A program made the translations under genes and the position numbers. Below, in pieces: positions 16,069-25,372 of a DNA stretch of 64,000 bases. Source of the DNA: Cognatundibacterium jejuense (GTDB lineage Bacteria > Pseudomonadota > Gammaproteobacteria > Burkholderiales > Burkholderiaceae_D); contig NZ_JACOFV010000001.1 in NCBI RefSeq assembly GCF_014284255.1, positions 310,001-374,000 of the forward strand. The letters are read 5' to 3'. The notes below the pieces were generated by a model. That model saw only the letters and a program-made list of their open reading frames with translations, was not told the origin of the DNA and searched no databases. Each line of letters starts with the position of its first letter. The stretch's first letter is position 1.

Positions 16069-19000
16069 TATCGGCTCTGCCTTAAGTTTTTATGTTCTCT
16101 GCTTTCGACAAAGTGTTCTAGCGCAAAATAAAACGTTGGCAAAATGAATAAGGTCAATAGGGTGGAGATAATCAAGCCGCCAACGACGACAGTTGCCAGA
16201 TCACGTTGCACGTCAGTACCAACGCCCGTTGCTAAGGCTGCTGGCAACATGCCAAAGGATGCGACCGTGGCTGTCATTAACACAGGGCGCAAACGTTCAG
16301 CTGCGCCTTTGATGACGGTGTTATGCAAGTTCAGCCCACTACCACGAACGCGGCGGAAGTTAGCGACCATGATAATGCCGTTCTGAACAGAGACACCAAA
16401 CAGGGCAATGAAGCCAACCGCAGTTGCAACGTTTAGTGTTTCTCCGGTCAGGTGAATAGCGATCAAGCCACCTAGAGCAGCGAGTGGTACTACGCCTAGC
16501 ACCAGGATCGCTTGGCGCAATTTGCCAAACTGGAAGAACAACAGTACACCCATCACCAGTAAAACGATTCCCAGAATGACGGTCAGTCTTTCCTGCGCAC
16601 GTCGTTGGTTTTCGAATTGACCTGCCCACTCAAGGTGGACTTTTTCCTTATTGAATTTCACCTCAGCATCGATGCGTTTTTGTGCTTCTGCTAAATAAGA
16701 AGTCAAATCTCGACCACGATTGTCAATCCGGACGGTCACTTGTCGTTCGTTAAATTCATGCGAAATAGTACTTTCACCAGTTTGCATTTGTATCGTTGCT
16801 AATTGTGAAAGTGGAATTTTTGCTCCGCTGGAACTATTCAAAAACAAATTACCCAGAGACTCAATATTGGCTTTGCTCTCTTTGGGGAATCTGACTGTGA
16901 CGTTATATGTTCGATCTTCCACAAATACTGGCGTAACAGGTGCTCCTCCAATGCCAGTTTGAATCAGCGCAGAAATGTCTTGTACATTGATACCAAATCG
17001 AGCGGCAGCTTCGCGATTGACTTTGATTGCTAACTGCGGAATTGGTGGCTCCTGAAACAAAGACGCAGAAGCGGTACCCCTGATTGATTGCAAAATATCG
17101 ACAATCTGGTTGCCAATTCGACGATTCTCTTTGAGATCTGTTCCATAAACCCGCAGTACCAATGGGCTATGAGCACCACCGATAGCGTCGTTGACGCCAT
17201 CAATAATAGGTTGGCTAATACCGATAGAAAAGCCGGGCATCTGTTCAAATCGTTTGGTGAGTCTTTCGATTAACTCTGCCTTACTTTCATGATCAGGCCA
17301 TTCGTTATAGGGCTTTAATCCCACCGGAACTTCAATATGTGAAGGTGTCCAAGGGTCTGTACCTCCGTCACTTCGACCTAGCTGAGTCACGACATACGAA
17401 ACTTCCGGAAATTCATGTATGGTGCGCCGCAATTCAGTTGCCATTTCATTGGCTTTGTCCAATGAAATGCCAGAAGGTAGTTGAACTTGTAACCATAAGG
17501 CACCTTCATCCAATTCAGGTAAAAATTCGCGACCTGCACTTGCACCCAAAATGACGACAGCCACCAGCGCAATAGCGGCAGCACTGTACGCAATAAAAGG
17601 TTGATGTAATAGATGATCCAGTATCGAACTATATTTGTCTGTGAGCCAGACCAATGGACGATTATGGAAAATTTTTTGCGGTTTGCGTAGTGCAGCAAAC
17701 GCCAAACCCGGGATGAGTACGAGAGAGCATATTAAAGCACCTAATAGCGCATAACCAACTGTGTATGCCATTGGCGTAAATAGCTTACCCTCGGCACGTT
17801 GGAATGCAAACAACGGCAAATATGCAGTGATGATAATCAGTGTTGCAAAAAAAATCGGGCTGGCAACTTGACTCACGGTTTCTAAAATGTCTTCTTCATT
17901 GAGTTCTACGTCGGGTGCTTCCTCACGACGCCGCAAAATCGCTTCCATCACGACAATCGCACCATCGACAATAATACCGAAGTCGATTGCCCCTAATGAG
18001 AACAAGTTAGCTGGCATTTTGGTTGCGTACATGATGATGAATACGGTCACCAACGCAATTGGAATTGCCACGGCAGCAACGATGGCGCTGCGAGGGCTGC
18101 CAAGGAAGAGGATCAAGACGATGCAAACTAAGCCTATCCCTTCTATCACTGTATGCGAGACTTTGTGTACCGTTAATTTAACCAGATCATCGCGATCAAT
18201 GTACGGCACAATTTTGATACCCATTGGCGTTAGACGCTTTTGCAATTCTTCGAATTTGGCATGAACCTTTTCCAGAACCTTTGAAGGGTTCTCATACTTG
18301 AGCATCAAAACGATGCCTTCTATGGTGTCAGGATTTGTATCTTTTCCTAAAATACCTTCCCGCTCTTGATGTCCAAATTGGAGTTTGCCTAAGTCACGAA
18401 TTGAGACCGGCACGCCGTTACTTTGCGTGACGACGACGGAGCCCAAATCATCCAGAGAATGCACTTGACCAATGCCGCGAACGACATAGCTCTGCTCGCC
18501 ACGAGAGATGCGTCCGCCACCGGCATTGGAGGTATTGGCGTTGATGGCAGTGACGACATCATTGAGAACGACGTTATACCGCTGCAGTTGGCGAGGATCA
18601 AGTTCGAGTTGAAACTCTTTGGTGAAACCACCAAAATTGTTCACATCTGCAATGCCAGGAACTTGTTTAAATGCTGGAGTTACTATCCATTTTTGCACCT
18701 CGGATAGTTCCATCAGGTTTTTTGTATCGGATTCTAATGTATAGCGAAATATTTCGCCTGCTGGACTTGATACAGGAGCGAGAGAGGCTTGGACGCCAGG
18801 AGGTAAAGTTACCTGAGCAATTCTCTCATTTACACGTTGACGGGCAAAATAATCTTCAACACCATCCTGAAAAACTAAGGTAATCAGTGAGAGCGCGAAA
18901 GTGCTGCTCGAGCGCGTGGCAGTTACTCCCGGCGTATTGCTCAATGCTCGTTCTATTGGTATTGTAATTTGCTGTTCAATTTCTTCTGCTGCTAATCCCG

Positions 19001-19160
19001 GCACTTGTGTCGTAACCTGCACGGTGACATCGCTAATGTCCGGATAGGCTTCAACGGCCATTTTTGTCCACGACAAATAGCCGTAAATACTCACCAATAT
19101 GGCGATAACCCATGCCAGATGACGACGCCTGAAACATAAAGCGATTAACTGATTAATCAT
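16068..19160 (-). CDS. CusA/CzcA-type heavy-metal RND efflux pump
   Basis: Inner-membrane proton/metal antiporter, 1030 residues with 12 membrane segments and two large periplasmic loops. The start is ATG 19160 (MINQLIALCFRRRH), with GGAG ahead inside the adaptor gene; a longer frame start at 19187 lacks this support. The fourth membrane segment reads IDFGIIVDGAIVVMEAIL, the HME-family signature with its charged proton-relay residues, close to the CzcA/NccA form. That favours Zn/Co/Cd/Ni over Cu/Ag, but this is an inference. It overlaps the adaptor gene by 8 bases and the outer-membrane gene by one. Confidence 0.94.
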   Translation of the reverse strand: MINQLIALCFRRRHLAWVIAILVSIYGYLSWTKMAVEAYPDISDVTVQVTTQVPGLAAEEIEQQITIPIERALSNTPGVTATRSSSTFALSLITLVFQDGVEDYFARQRVNERIAQVTLPPGVQASLAPVSSPAGEIFRYTLESDTKNLMELSEVQKWIVTPAFKQVPGIADVNNFGGFTKEFQLELDPRQLQRYNVVLNDVVTAINANTSNAGGGRISRGEQSYVVRGIGQVHSLDDLGSVVVTQSNGVPVSIRDLGKLQFGHQEREGILGKDTNPDTIEGIVLMLKYENPSKVLEKVHAKFEELQKRLTPMGIKIVPYIDRDDLVKLTVHKVSHTVIEGIGLVCIVLILFLGSPRSAIVAAVAIPIALVTVFIIMYATKMPANLFSLGAIDFGIIVDGAIVVMEAILRRREEAPDVELNEEDILETVSQVASPIFFATLIIITAYLPLFAFQRAEGKLFTPMAYTVGYALLGALICSLVLIPGLAFAALRKPQKIFHNRPLVWLTDKYSSILDHLLHQPFIAYSAAAIALVAVVILGASAGREFLPELDEGALWLQVQLPSGISLDKANEMATELRRTIHEFPEVSYVVTQLGRSDGGTDPWTPSHIEVPVGLKPYNEWPDHESKAELIERLTKRFEQMPGFSIGISQPIIDGVNDAIGGAHSPLVLRVYGTDLKENRRIGNQIVDILQSIRGTASASLFQEPPIPQLAIKVNREAAARFGINVQDISALIQTGIGGAPVTPVFVEDRTYNVTVRFPKESKANIESLGNLFLNSSSGAKIPLSQLATIQMQTGESTISHEFNERQVTVRIDNRGRDLTSYLAEAQKRIDAEVKFNKEKVHLEWAGQFENQRRAQERLTVILGIVLLVMGVLLFFQFGKLRQAILVLGVVPLAALGGLIAIHLTGETLNVATAVGFIALFGVSVQNGIIMVANFRRVRGSGLNLHNTVIKGAAERLRPVLMTATVASFGMLPAALATGVGTDVQRDLATVVVGGLIISTLLTLFILPTFYFALEHFVESREHKNLRQSR

Positions 19161-20346
19161 TGAGCAGCACTCCGCCACTGACGACAACTTTATCGCCTTG
19201 ATTTAGTCCACTTAAAATCGCCGCTGAGTCTGATTCTTCATTGCCGAGCGTGACGGTTTTGCGAACGAAGGTCCATGGTGCCACTTCAACAAATACCGTG
19301 ATGCTATCGTTGTTCATCAACAGCGCGGATGTAGGAACGCGGATTTGCTTAGCCTGAGGTATGGAAACCGAGACAGTTGCAAACATATTTGGTTTTAACA
19401 GTCCGTCTTTATTGTTGGCTTCAATACGTGTCTTATTGCGGCGCGTATCCGGCTCTAGAATGGAACTGACAACATCTACTTTGCCCTTAATGACTTTGTT
19501 AGGGTAGGCAGCGAGTCGAATATCAGTCGCCTGACCTTTTGAAATCGATTGCAATTGTGATTCTGGAACGTTGGCGGTCACCCAAACCGTCTCAAGGTTA
19601 GAGATCGTCATGATGGCGGCGGTTGCATCATTGATGTAAGCGCCGGGTGCATTGTTAAGCGCGGTGATTGTGCCTGAAACAGGTGCCGCAATATTTAATG
19701 CGCGGGACTTTTCACCTGCCTTATCAACGCCTAGCGTGTTTAATCTGTTACCAGCGCGCTTTTCTTCCGCGGCCGCTTGGGAGTAGTTACTTTGTAGTTG
19801 TTCCAAATCTTTGGCTGCGTTCGCGCCGGCGGCGTTCACGCCCTTACCGCGGTTCAACGCCTGACGTGCGAGTTCTAAAGCATCTTTAGCTTTATCGTAG
19901 TCAGAATAAGCTTGTGCCAAATCGCCTGAACTGATAACCGCAAGTAATTGCCCTTGTTTGACGGAGTCGCCCAACTTCACCTTGAGTTCCAACAGGCGCC
20001 CAGTCAAAGGTGGCAATACATTGACTGTTTTACTTGGGTTGGCTTCTACTACAGCGGGAAAATTTAATATGTGAGGGATGTCAGTCATTGTTACCGTCGC
20101 TACTTTCAGACGGGTGCGAAAAGGAGATTTTTCTGGAACGATCAGCTTTTCACCAGAGCGTACCAACATGGGCTCAGGGGTACTACCTTTATTGTTATCC
20201 GCATTTGCCGATGAGACCGCGAATATTGCACACATTGCTAATACTGGTAAAGCTCCGAGGGTGGCAACTTTTAGGGAGGTTTGACGGGGATGCGCGCTGA
20301 GTAAGGATATGGTTGTTTTTATGATTTTGATTGCAGTATTGCGCAT
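19153..20346 (-). CDS. RND efflux periplasmic adaptor (CzcB/CusB-like)
   Basis: Membrane-fusion protein linking the pump and the outer-membrane channel. I chose ATG 20346 (MRNTAIKIIK...), preceded by AGGAGC seven bases before, giving 397 residues. An N-terminal hydrophobic signal/anchor (about residues 25-48) is followed by the lipoyl half-motifs VNVLPPLTGRLLELKVKLGDSVKQGQLLAVI and, later, ALNIAAPVSGTITALNNAPGAYI, flanking a coiled-coil hairpin rich in Ala and Lys. A beta-barrel and TSALLMNNDSITVFVE complete the adaptor fold. There is no His- or Met-rich extension to show metal choice. It is the first gene of a five-gene minus-strand operon. Confidence 0.92.
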   Translation of the reverse strand: MRNTAIKIIKTTISLLSAHPRQTSLKVATLGALPVLAMCAIFAVSSANADNNKGSTPEPMLVRSGEKLIVPEKSPFRTRLKVATVTMTDIPHILNFPAVVEANPSKTVNVLPPLTGRLLELKVKLGDSVKQGQLLAVISSGDLAQAYSDYDKAKDALELARQALNRGKGVNAAGANAAKDLEQLQSNYSQAAAEEKRAGNRLNTLGVDKAGEKSRALNIAAPVSGTITALNNAPGAYINDATAAIMTISNLETVWVTANVPESQLQSISKGQATDIRLAAYPNKVIKGKVDVVSSILEPDTRRNKTRIEANNKDGLLKPNMFATVSVSIPQAKQIRVPTSALLMNNDSITVFVEVAPWTFVRKTVTLGNEESDSAAILSGLNQGDKVVVSGGVLLND

Positions 20347-20791
20347 GCAATTGCTCCTGGTTGAGTACTTAACTTCATTGTCGTTCTCTGTCGCATCAGG
20401 ACAAAATGACATTGAGTTGCTGAAATCGACTATCTGCCACGGGCGGGGCGAGATGGTAAAAAATTACATTTTGTCGTTAATGTAAGTGACTTAATTTACT
20501 TGGTGATGACATAAATCGTAAGATGTAAGTGGGTAAAAATCTGAACTAACGGAGAAAATTGCCACCTATATCATTCACGGACAATCCAAAACAACAAATA
20601 AGATGATTTCTGACTGATTCAATTGAAATTGAAATAAACGTATTTGTTTTATTCGTTTTTGGCGCACATTATAGGCGAACCAATGAAGATTCTTTTAAAT
20701 TAATTATCAAATTACTTTGCTCAAATAGCGCCTTGATTTGATGGTCTAAGGTAGACTTGTCGCATTTTCCCAACGCAATTAACGGTCAGCT
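20347..20791. other. divergent promoter region of the efflux operon and the helicase
   Basis: This 445-base gap has no gene that I can support. It contains the TTACATT/AATGTAA inverted repeat at 20464-20485, several near-copies of TGTAAG around 20481-20530, and AT-rich sequence toward the helicase start at 20792. Confidence 0.5.
20464..20485. promoter_or_regulatory. inverted repeat TTACATT-N8-AATGTAA (candidate operator)
   Basis: Perfect 7-bp half-sites separated by 8 bases, about 120 bases upstream of the efflux adaptor start. Related TGTAAG words follow at 20481 and 20524. Position and symmetry fit a dimeric regulator of the efflux operon, but no regulator gene is adjacent. Confidence 0.45.
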
Positions 20792-22927
20792 ATGAGCGAT
20801 AACGTAGTTTCTAAGTTTTTTCCAAAAAAAATAGTCAGAAACCAAGAACAGATCGACATACAGATAGCAAAACATCATGTCATTTTAGTGCAGGCAAATG
20901 CCGGGGCAGCAAAAACAACCACGTTGGCACTACGGATCGGTGAAGCTTTAGCGAATAATGTGTCACCTGAAAAAATTCTGGCCTTGACCTTTACTGATGC
21001 TGCGCGTGAAGTGATGCGTTCACGACTTATTGAGCTCGGAGTAAACTATAAGATAGTTAATGAGATTCAAATATTAACATTTGAAGAATTTTCTCAAAAG
21101 GTCTTGCTTAGCATAGAAGGCGAGGAGGTAAAACAGATCGCTCAGACAAGGAATCTCAAGTTGTTTGCGTTGCAGGCCTTGGATCACGTAGCACAACAAT
21201 ATGGACAAAAATTCGATTTTTTACAGATAGAAACTCACAACATCGCAATCGCCCAGTTTCTGGAGGCGCAACTTAGATTAAAAGCGATGATGGTTCTGGA
21301 TCCATATTTTGATCTGGATGAAATTGAAAATGTGTTCAGCCTTTGGGGCGTCACCCCGACCGAGTATCTGACCGCCATCGAATATGAGCGCATCCGCCGC
21401 GGGAAAAAAGATAGTCCGCTTTTCCGTGCAGAATTTGATGCCACCTACGATTTGGCTCAATACCTTCTCGCGTATCCAGGAATAGAGCAGCATTTACCTG
21501 ATTATCGTTTGGTAATTTGCGATGAATTGCATGATTTAAATGAAGCTGCTTTTTGCATATTAAGTAAGCTGATAGCAACAGAGAGAAGGTGTTATTTTGT
21601 CGGCGCGGGGGATGAGCATCAGGTGATTCATGCAACGCTCGGAGCGAGCCGTGAATTTCTGGAAACTCGTTTTAAAGCCGCATTTCCAGCTCTAAAACAT
21701 CTTCCGCTTACGATCACCTATCGCCACGACCCGCACCTGGCGTATGCAATGCGTGAATTTGCGGGAAAATCTATCGAGTCTTTTGTCACTAAGCGCACAG
21801 AAATACAGCTTTTAAATTACGGCGAACTTTCCGAATCAGCCAGTAAAACGCTGATTGTTGCGCTAAAAAAATGGGAGAAGGATGGAAACTCCCTGGAAGG
21901 ATGCGCGATATTATTGCGGAATCGCGATCAATCAATAGAGATCGAAAATGCGCTGCGAATTGCAAAGATTGATTATAAAACCCCAGCCATGGCGAGTTAT
22001 TTGCAATGGGAAGAGGTACTTTTTTTGCGCGGAATCATGGCAATTGTGCTCAATGATCTTTCATCGATAAAAAGTTATGAAGTGCGTAGCGGTGTGTTGG
22101 ACGCATTGGCAACCTTTGGTGATTTGAGAATTCCTGCGTCTGAATTGGAAAGCGGTAAATATACGGTCGCAAAAAATCCCGAATTAATTTTTGATTTTTT
22201 CAAAAAATTTATACAGGATGCGAATGCTCTGCATATTAAGCTTTTGGCAAGTATAATTGCAGATATAAAGCAATCAGGTCCCGATACGAATGCTGCAGAC
22301 GTATTAAATGATATTGTGATTCGCTTGAATCTGCAGGGGATTGCGCGGCGCTTATTTATCCGCGCCTATGATGCGAGTGTCGTTGAAAAATCCATTGCTG
22401 GCTTTATTGATGTGGCTAAACAATCAGGTTTGAATCTCAAGGATTTCGCGCAGTTATTGAATGAAGCTGAGACCTTTGCGACTCGCAAACGAGAGAAAGA
22501 CTTTGTCATGCTTGATACGGTTGCGAATGTGAAGGGGCGTGAATTTGAACACGTGATTATTCCTAGCATGGAAAGCAAAGTTTTTCCTCACCTACTGTCG
22601 GATGCGAAGGATGAAAGAAATCTCTTCTATGTCGCTGCAACTCGTACTAAGTCGCGCCTTAGCTTGCTTATGCCTGAACAGGAGTCTTTGCGCAGTCCTT
22701 TCATTGCAGCGATGAATCTGGACTCCTTTAAAGCTGAGGCAAATAAAGCGTTGGCCAGAAATGCATCGCGAGAAACTTCAACAGTTGCCGGGCGACAGTA
22801 TCTGAAAGTGCCTTTTCATGAAAAAGATATTGCTAAAGGACTTGGGGCTCGATTTGATATGGCGAGAAAGGCTTGGTATGTTGAAGCTGGTACCGACATC
22901 AAGCCATTTTCTGCATGGATGAAATGA
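20792..22927 (+). CDS. UvrD/Rep-like superfamily 1 helicase with C-terminal DUF5710 module
   Basis: ATP-dependent DNA helicase of 711 residues. The N-terminus has the Q-motif region RNQEQIDIQIA, Walker A ANAGAAKTTTL (about 36-46) and LALTFTDAAREVM (motif Ia). Motif II reads ICDELHD (about 245) where UvrD-type helicases have DExQD, then FVGAGDEHQVIH (motif III), TYRHDP (motif IV), VKGREFEHVIIPS (motif V) and ERNLFYVAATRTKSRL (motif VI). The last 45 residues (LKVPFHEKDIAKGLGARFD then WYVEAG) match DUF5710, a small module known from plasmid primase/conjugation proteins. Its role is not in a known repair operon and it stands alone. Confidence 0.88.
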   Translation: MSDNVVSKFFPKKIVRNQEQIDIQIAKHHVILVQANAGAAKTTTLALRIGEALANNVSPEKILALTFTDAAREVMRSRLIELGVNYKIVNEIQILTFEEFSQKVLLSIEGEEVKQIAQTRNLKLFALQALDHVAQQYGQKFDFLQIETHNIAIAQFLEAQLRLKAMMVLDPYFDLDEIENVFSLWGVTPTEYLTAIEYERIRRGKKDSPLFRAEFDATYDLAQYLLAYPGIEQHLPDYRLVICDELHDLNEAAFCILSKLIATERRCYFVGAGDEHQVIHATLGASREFLETRFKAAFPALKHLPLTITYRHDPHLAYAMREFAGKSIESFVTKRTEIQLLNYGELSESASKTLIVALKKWEKDGNSLEGCAILLRNRDQSIEIENALRIAKIDYKTPAMASYLQWEEVLFLRGIMAIVLNDLSSIKSYEVRSGVLDALATFGDLRIPASELESGKYTVAKNPELIFDFFKKFIQDANALHIKLLASIIADIKQSGPDTNAADVLNDIVIRLNLQGIARRLFIRAYDASVVEKSIAGFIDVAKQSGLNLKDFAQLLNEAETFATRKREKDFVMLDTVANVKGREFEHVIIPSMESKVFPHLLSDAKDERNLFYVAATRTKSRLSLLMPEQESLRSPFIAAMNLDSFKAEANKALARNASRETSTVAGRQYLKVPFHEKDIAKGLGARFDMARKAWYVEAGTDIKPFSAWMK

Positions 22928-22968
22928 AGCTGAATTGATTTAGCTGTATTAGCTCATCAAATAACTAC

Positions 22969-23856
22969 TCATTGTTTTGGCGGGCTATACCAAAGACTGG
23001 CGTCGTTTAATGGCGTATTTTTGGGTAGAACCGGATTGCTTAGTCTTATCAATCGCCTACCTTTTAAGTTCAGCTTTTCAATCGCATTCATATTGTATTT
23101 ATTGAAAATGCTGTCAAAGCTGCCATCTTTTCGCATGATTTGCAAACCTGTCTCAATGCGCTCTTTAAGTTGTTGATCTTTGAGATTGAAAAAGAAATAA
23201 ACCGGAAATTGGTAATAAAAAGCTAAATTTTTTTCTATCGCGATTTCCGGATAGATTTCGTGGTAACGCTCATATTCACCCAAAAGCTCGCCAACGCCTC
23301 TGGGGAACATATCAAAGCGACGACCAGCGAGCATTTTGCTTAGTTGCGCGTAAGGAGCCTGAATAACCTCAATCCCATGTGCCTTATAGACAGGGATATC
23401 ATTCCAATCGATGCCTTGACCGACCGTAAATTTTTTTAAGTCTTCTTCAGTCTTGATCTGGTCAAATTTGCTTTGATCTTCTTTTCGAATTAGAGGAATC
23501 CTGTATCCGAGTAAGCCTTTACGTAACGGGATACGAATAACCAAAAATTTTCGCTCTAATTCTTCAGAGGTAGGATTCCATATGACATTGACGCTGTGAT
23601 CGTCACGTTCTAAATCTTCTACTGAGCGCTTTTTAGGGACGAAACTGCTGCTTGGGCCACACTCAAAGTCACCGTATTTTGCGCGTGTTTTTTCCAGAGC
23701 TGTGCGCAGAATCTCGATGACGTCATTGAAGCGCGTATCGTTTTCTATTTCGCCAGCAGGATAGGTAACTCTGGTCGTCGTAGCCAACACAAGCGATGGG
23801 TTGGCGAACACCAGCAAGATCAAGGTTATCTTTAGAAATCTGCTTAATGCAATCAT
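22969..23856 (-). CDS. orphan periplasmic solute-binding protein (family A, paralogue of 62546-63412)
   Basis: Exported protein of 295 residues. A signal peptide (about residues 1-25, ending VLATTT) precedes a type-II periplasmic-binding fold. It shares with the protein at 62546-63412 the blocks IRIPLxKGxLGxRI, a DW(N/P)D element, RFDxFPRxxxExxGE, a YYF/YFF strand, FxxIFxKY and the ending RLIxLSNPxLPxNxPLxxxxLWYSPP. No permease or ATPase gene is near. It may serve a distant transporter or present a signal to a sensor. Divergent from the cystathionine beta-lyase gene. Confidence 0.82.
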   Translation of the reverse strand: MIALSRFLKITLILLVFANPSLVLATTTRVTYPAGEIENDTRFNDVIEILRTALEKTRAKYGDFECGPSSSFVPKKRSVEDLERDDHSVNVIWNPTSEELERKFLVIRIPLRKGLLGYRIPLIRKEDQSKFDQIKTEEDLKKFTVGQGIDWNDIPVYKAHGIEVIQAPYAQLSKMLAGRRFDMFPRGVGELLGEYERYHEIYPEIAIEKNLAFYYQFPVYFFFNLKDQQLKERIETGLQIMRKDGSFDSIFNKYNMNAIEKLNLKGRRLIRLSNPVLPKNTPLNDASLWYSPPKQ

Positions 23857-23887
23857 GTTAAAACATATCCATAGATTTATTTTTGAT

Positions 23888-23908
23888 AAAAATATCCTGG
23901 ATATTTTT
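23888..23908. promoter_or_regulatory. perfect palindrome, candidate operator
   Basis: AAAAATATCC, one central T, then GGATATTTTT form a perfect 10-bp inverted repeat 32 bases upstream of the binding-protein start at 23856. Because the neighbouring genes diverge here, an operator is more likely than a terminator, though the flanking T-run would also suit one. Confidence 0.4.
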
Positions 23909-24054
23909 GAGCTAATAATTTACCTGCTATATCTCAATTATCATCAAGCGGCTTTATTCCGCTGATGTTTAGTCATTATTTATTCGCATAGACAGTTCGT
24001 CTAGTGCGGCATCCTGCCTGTAACTTATGTCATGTTGATGACGAAAGACAAGGT

Positions 24055-24135
24055 TTGTTAAACAATGCTGTTCAACTCTGTATGATAGCCTTCTGGTATC
24101 TTACCTGAAATATGCGTAAACACTGTTAAACAATG
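24055..24135. repeat. pair of TGTTAAACAATG direct repeats before the cystathionine beta-lyase gene
   Basis: Identical 12-base words start at 24056 and 24124, 68 bases apart. The first lies in a TTGTT-A-AACAA near-palindrome. The second overlaps the ribosome-binding region of the gene at 24146. They could be repeated operator sites. Confidence 0.4.
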
Positions 24136-24145
24136 GGACATGATC

Positions 24146-25324
24146 ATGGAATGTAATGGTAAAAAAGCATCTGGTTTCAATACGCAAATTATTCATGATG
24201 AATATCAGGCTCCAGCTGGGTTCGCGGCATTTACAGTGCCTATTCATCATGCATCGACGGTGCTGTTTGACAACGTTGCAGCGATGCGCGCAAGAACCTG
24301 GTTAGAAAAATCCTCATATACATATGGGCTGCACGGTACGCCAACCAGCTTTACCTTGGAAGCGCGACTAGCTCAGATTGAAGGTGGCAATCATTGCTTG
24401 TTGGCGCCAAGCGGTCTGGCAGCGATTACTTTAATTGATCTGACTTTTTTGCAAAGTGGTGATGATGTTTTAATCCCAGATAACGCCTATGGCCCGAATC
24501 GTGAATTGGCAAATTGGCTCAGTGGCAGTTTTGGCGTCAGTGCCAGATTTTATGATCCGCTGATAGGCGCTGGCATCACGGATCTGATTCAGAGTAATAC
24601 CAAATTGATCTGGACTGAAGCACCTGGCTCTGTCTCAATGGAGGTGCCAGATATTCCTGCCATTTGTGCTGCTGCCCGTGAAAAAGGCGTGTTAGTCGCT
24701 CTGGATAATACATGGGCGGCAGGCGTCGCATTTTCTGCGTTTGATCATGGCGTAGATATCGTGATGCAAGCCTTGACCAAATATCAAAGCGGCGGATCGG
24801 ACGTTTTGATGGGCGCGGTCATCACCAGGAGTAAAGAGTTAAATGCGCGATTGTTGACAGCACATATGCGTTTGGGTTTGGGCGTGGGGATGGACGATGC
24901 TTATCTGGTTCTGCGAAATCTGCCAACGCTGAAATTACGTTTTGATGCACATGATAGTTCCGCACGTAAGGTGGCGAGATGGTTGTCACAACGCCCTGAG
25001 ATTACGAAGGTCTTACATCCAGCTTTGCCTGATTGCCCGGGGCACGATGTGTGGAAACGTGATTTTACTGGCGCTGGCGGTTTATTTTCTGTGCTGTTTG
25101 ATGCCCGTTATTCGGAACAGCAAACAGATCGTTTTGTCGATCATCTGAAGTTGTTTAAGATTGGTTTTAGCTGGGGTGGGGCGCATAGTTTGTGTGTTCC
25201 TTATCGCATAGAGAAAATGCGCGGTAACTGGACTGACAAAGGCGTTTTGGTGCGATTTAATATCGGACTCGAAGATGCGGATGATTTGATTGCGGATATC
25301 GAGCAGGCACTGATGCAATTGTAG
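24146..25324 (+). CDS. metC: cystathionine beta-lyase, PLP enzyme
   Basis: Cys/Met-metabolism PLP enzyme, about 392 residues, catalysing cystathionine to homocysteine, pyruvate and ammonia (or a related gamma/beta-elimination). Visible are TYGLHGTPTSFTLEARLAQIEGG (phosphate-binding and Tyr region), LLAPSGLAAI, WTEAPGSVSMEVPD, VALDNTWAAG with the PLP-contacting Asp, and QALTKYQSGGSDVLMG with the Schiff-base Lys. I prefer ATG 24146, with GGGA seven bases earlier; ATG 24140 is too close to it. The MetC subtype is favoured over MetB by overall form (GSVSMEVPD), but the exact reaction is inferred. Confidence 0.88.
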   Translation: MECNGKKASGFNTQIIHDEYQAPAGFAAFTVPIHHASTVLFDNVAAMRARTWLEKSSYTYGLHGTPTSFTLEARLAQIEGGNHCLLAPSGLAAITLIDLTFLQSGDDVLIPDNAYGPNRELANWLSGSFGVSARFYDPLIGAGITDLIQSNTKLIWTEAPGSVSMEVPDIPAICAAAREKGVLVALDNTWAAGVAFSAFDHGVDIVMQALTKYQSGGSDVLMGAVITRSKELNARLLTAHMRLGLGVGMDDAYLVLRNLPTLKLRFDAHDSSARKVARWLSQRPEITKVLHPALPDCPGHDVWKRDFTGAGGLFSVLFDARYSEQQTDRFVDHLKLFKIGFSWGGAHSLCVPYRIEKMRGNWTDKGVLVRFNIGLEDADDLIADIEQALMQL

Positions 25325-25334
25325 GTCAGTGATA

Positions 25335-25372
25335 TTTTCAAAAAGTGAGGGAATTTTATTGAATTCCCTCAC
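25335..25372 (-). terminator. rho-independent terminator with the stop codon in the loop
   Basis: On the minus strand an 11-bp perfect stem (GTGAGGGAATT, AATTCCCTCAC) is followed by five T. The TAA stop of the binding-protein gene (25356-25358) lies inside the six-base loop, so the last sense codons form half of the stem. The plus-strand side has no T-run. Confidence 0.8.
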
